Assembly: GCA_019722365.1 (NCBI GenBank)
Contig: JADFUC010002290.1
Span: forward strand, 1 to 64,000
Length of the DNA: 64,000 nt
Source of the DNA: Lithospermum erythrorhizon
Taxonomy: Eukaryota > Streptophyta > Magnoliopsida > Boraginales > Boraginaceae
Reading direction: 5' to 3'
Shown: positions 62,780-64,000 of the stretch, in pieces
Layout: the number at the start of each line of letters is the position of its first letter
How positions within the stretch are numbered: position 1 is the stretch's first letter
Program-made: the position numbers and the translations under genes
The notes under the pieces: model-generated
Database searches by the model: none
Seen by the model: the letters and a program-made list of their open reading frames with translations, nothing else
Told to the model about the DNA's origin: nothing

Positions 62780-62900
62780 CAAGAATTTCTCGAGTTATAG
62801 GAATATGTTGGGAAATTTCAAAGATATGAAAGAATGAGTAGCTCCAAAATCAAACAAGACTTTTGCTTCGGCCCACATAAGAATTTAAGTACATTACCAC
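62780..62900 (-). pseudogene. Aspartic protease active-site region of element E
   Basis: Minus strand 62826-62868 reads KVLFDFGATHSFIS, against the gypsy consensus VLFDSGATHSFIS. The catalytic Asp is present, and the Ser after it appears as Phe. It follows gag (right) and precedes RT (left). Confidence 0.8.
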
Positions 62901-63099
62901 AGGGTAATCACGAGCTTCCTCTTGGAGTAGCTGCAAATGTCGACCGACTAGTTCCACCGCCATACGACTAGTCCCGGCAACATTCTGCCACGACTGTTTC
63001 CAACTCCGCCCAAAGCTTCCTCCCAGCAGGGAATACGACCTCCGACACTTCCTTGATAGCCTCCGCTTTGCTGTTTGCATTGGAAGTAAATGTGCCTTC

Positions 63100-64000
63100 T
63101 ACTCTGCCTGCAGGACGATCAACAATGTCGCCCGTGGCGACGCCGATGCGAACCACACAACCATCTCGATATTCCACGGCTACATGACCGGTTTAGCACC
63201 ATGGAAACACCCATTTTTACTTTGCCTCCACGATAGCCTCTGAGATCTCCCGGACGATTAGAAGACCTGGAGCACGAGAAAAAGTAGTCTTTGAATTGAG
63301 AGAATTAGTAAAGCGAGGACAGGCCCGACTCTAGGCTAATGGCCGGGCTGCAATGGGCGTCCACCAGAACCCCGAACTCAGCGGCCACCCGTCGCAGAGC
63401 GTCATATCTTCCTCTTTTCTCCATATTTGGACACTCAGCCAGATCCATTCTACACGTAGGCATCATTCACTAGCTCATGGAAAGTTTCATAATTCTTGAG
63501 TGGCGATGCAGTGCGGATCTCCCGATTCATTCGTCCACAATCTCTCGATCCTCTTCCCTGATAGGATTCACCTCCAGTAGATGGCGAGAGATGCTTGAAT
63601 CTTTCTCGTAGTCAATTTATATTTACGCGCTTGCTTAAAATGGATCAATTCTCTCTCCCAGATCGACATATGCACCTTAAGCCCAGCTCCCTCGAAATAA
63701 TTCCTGGCCCGATCCTTAACACGGTGTCCGCCCGGCCCCTTGATCAAAGATGGGTGTACGTTCTCAGCCACGTCTCGAGGCTCGCGTATAATCACGTAAG
63801 TGCGAATATGGTCCTCAACTCCTAGTAACTCCATAGGCTCAAATATACTCTCGAGTCTCGAATGAACTCAATGCTTGAATAGGAGAATCGGCTCGACAAA
63901 AATTTAGGCGGGTCCCGGCTTGAGCGGTCAAATAACAATACGCAACTCCACTTCACCGCCTGCGGCCAGTACTACGGTCTCGATCTCCACCAACATTTTG
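63100..64000 (-). pseudogene. Gag of element E (N-terminal part off the right edge)
   Basis: Minus frames at 63568-63834 (with HIRTYV, AENVHPSLIKGP and RARNYFEGAG) and 62968-63177 lie where gag belongs, upstream of protease. A possible CCHC zinc-knuckle remnant, CF(x)GAKPxM, lies near 63195-63215. The segment with FHELVNDA-like text near 63460-63490 also fits gypsy gag. Identification rests mainly on position; the N-terminus, primer site and 5' LTR are outside the window. Confidence 0.55.

Overview
This is a repeat-dense plant nuclear DNA window, most likely from a eudicot. It is AT-rich and consists almost entirely of nested or adjacent LTR retrotransposons, with one DNA-transposon block, several MITEs, tandem arrays and one small gene-like locus. 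No open frame is longer than about 130 codons. Where retrotransposon proteins can be recognised, the homology hops between frames every few dozen codons. The window therefore reads either as decayed DNA or as a long-read assembly with many uncorrected indels, probably both. Protein calls below rest on short family motifs read across frames, not on intact ORFs.

Layout. 1-6461 (+): a gypsy-type element with long LTRs (3.7 kb), a short internal region (about 2 kb), a tRNA-iMet-like primer site and no gag-pol; its 5' LTR is cut by the window edge. 6499-7054 (+): a two-exon gene-like locus for a small secreted cysteine-rich peptide, 37 bp beyond the LTR. 7055-13440: AT-rich accessory DNA with a tRNA-derived SINE, short hairpin arrays and an AT minisatellite. 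13440-18996 (-): an Athila-type gypsy element (integrase, RNase H, RT, protease, gag, PBS, read right to left), whose RT is split by a solo LTR of a Cassandra-like TRIM carrying 5S rRNA sequence. 19562-28789 (-): a complete 9.2 kb LTR element with 3.1-3.2 kb LTRs and a 2.9 kb non-coding interior, of the same LARD-like family as 1-6461, apparently nested near the Athila 5' LTR.

28790-38168: AT-rich spacer with tandem repeats, two copies of one MITE family in opposite orientation, a solo LTR (33520-36044, -) and a 300-bp direct repeat pair. 38169-44163: two more solo LTRs of the same superfamily (+). 44230-50750: a CACTA (En/Spm)-type transposon remnant (transposase fragments on -, followed by a 3 kb array of degenerate repeats that host two Stowaway-like MITEs). 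51240-53757: two related retroelement-derived segments. 53758 to about 57280 (+): another long LTR of the first family. About 57290-64000 (-): the 3' LTR and gag-pol of a Tekay/Del-like chromovirus running off the right edge.

Eight LTRs of one superfamily (starting TGTAATAAC, ending near CGGGTCGTTACA) lie in the window, on both strands. The Tekay-like pol at the right end is the kind of autonomous element that could have supplied proteins to the gag-pol-less elements; that link is inference. No new enzymatic or defence system is visible. The most notable items are the 5S-bearing solo LTR inside the Athila RT, the gag-pol-less family with a shared non-coding interior, and the cysteine-rich peptide locus abutting an LTR.
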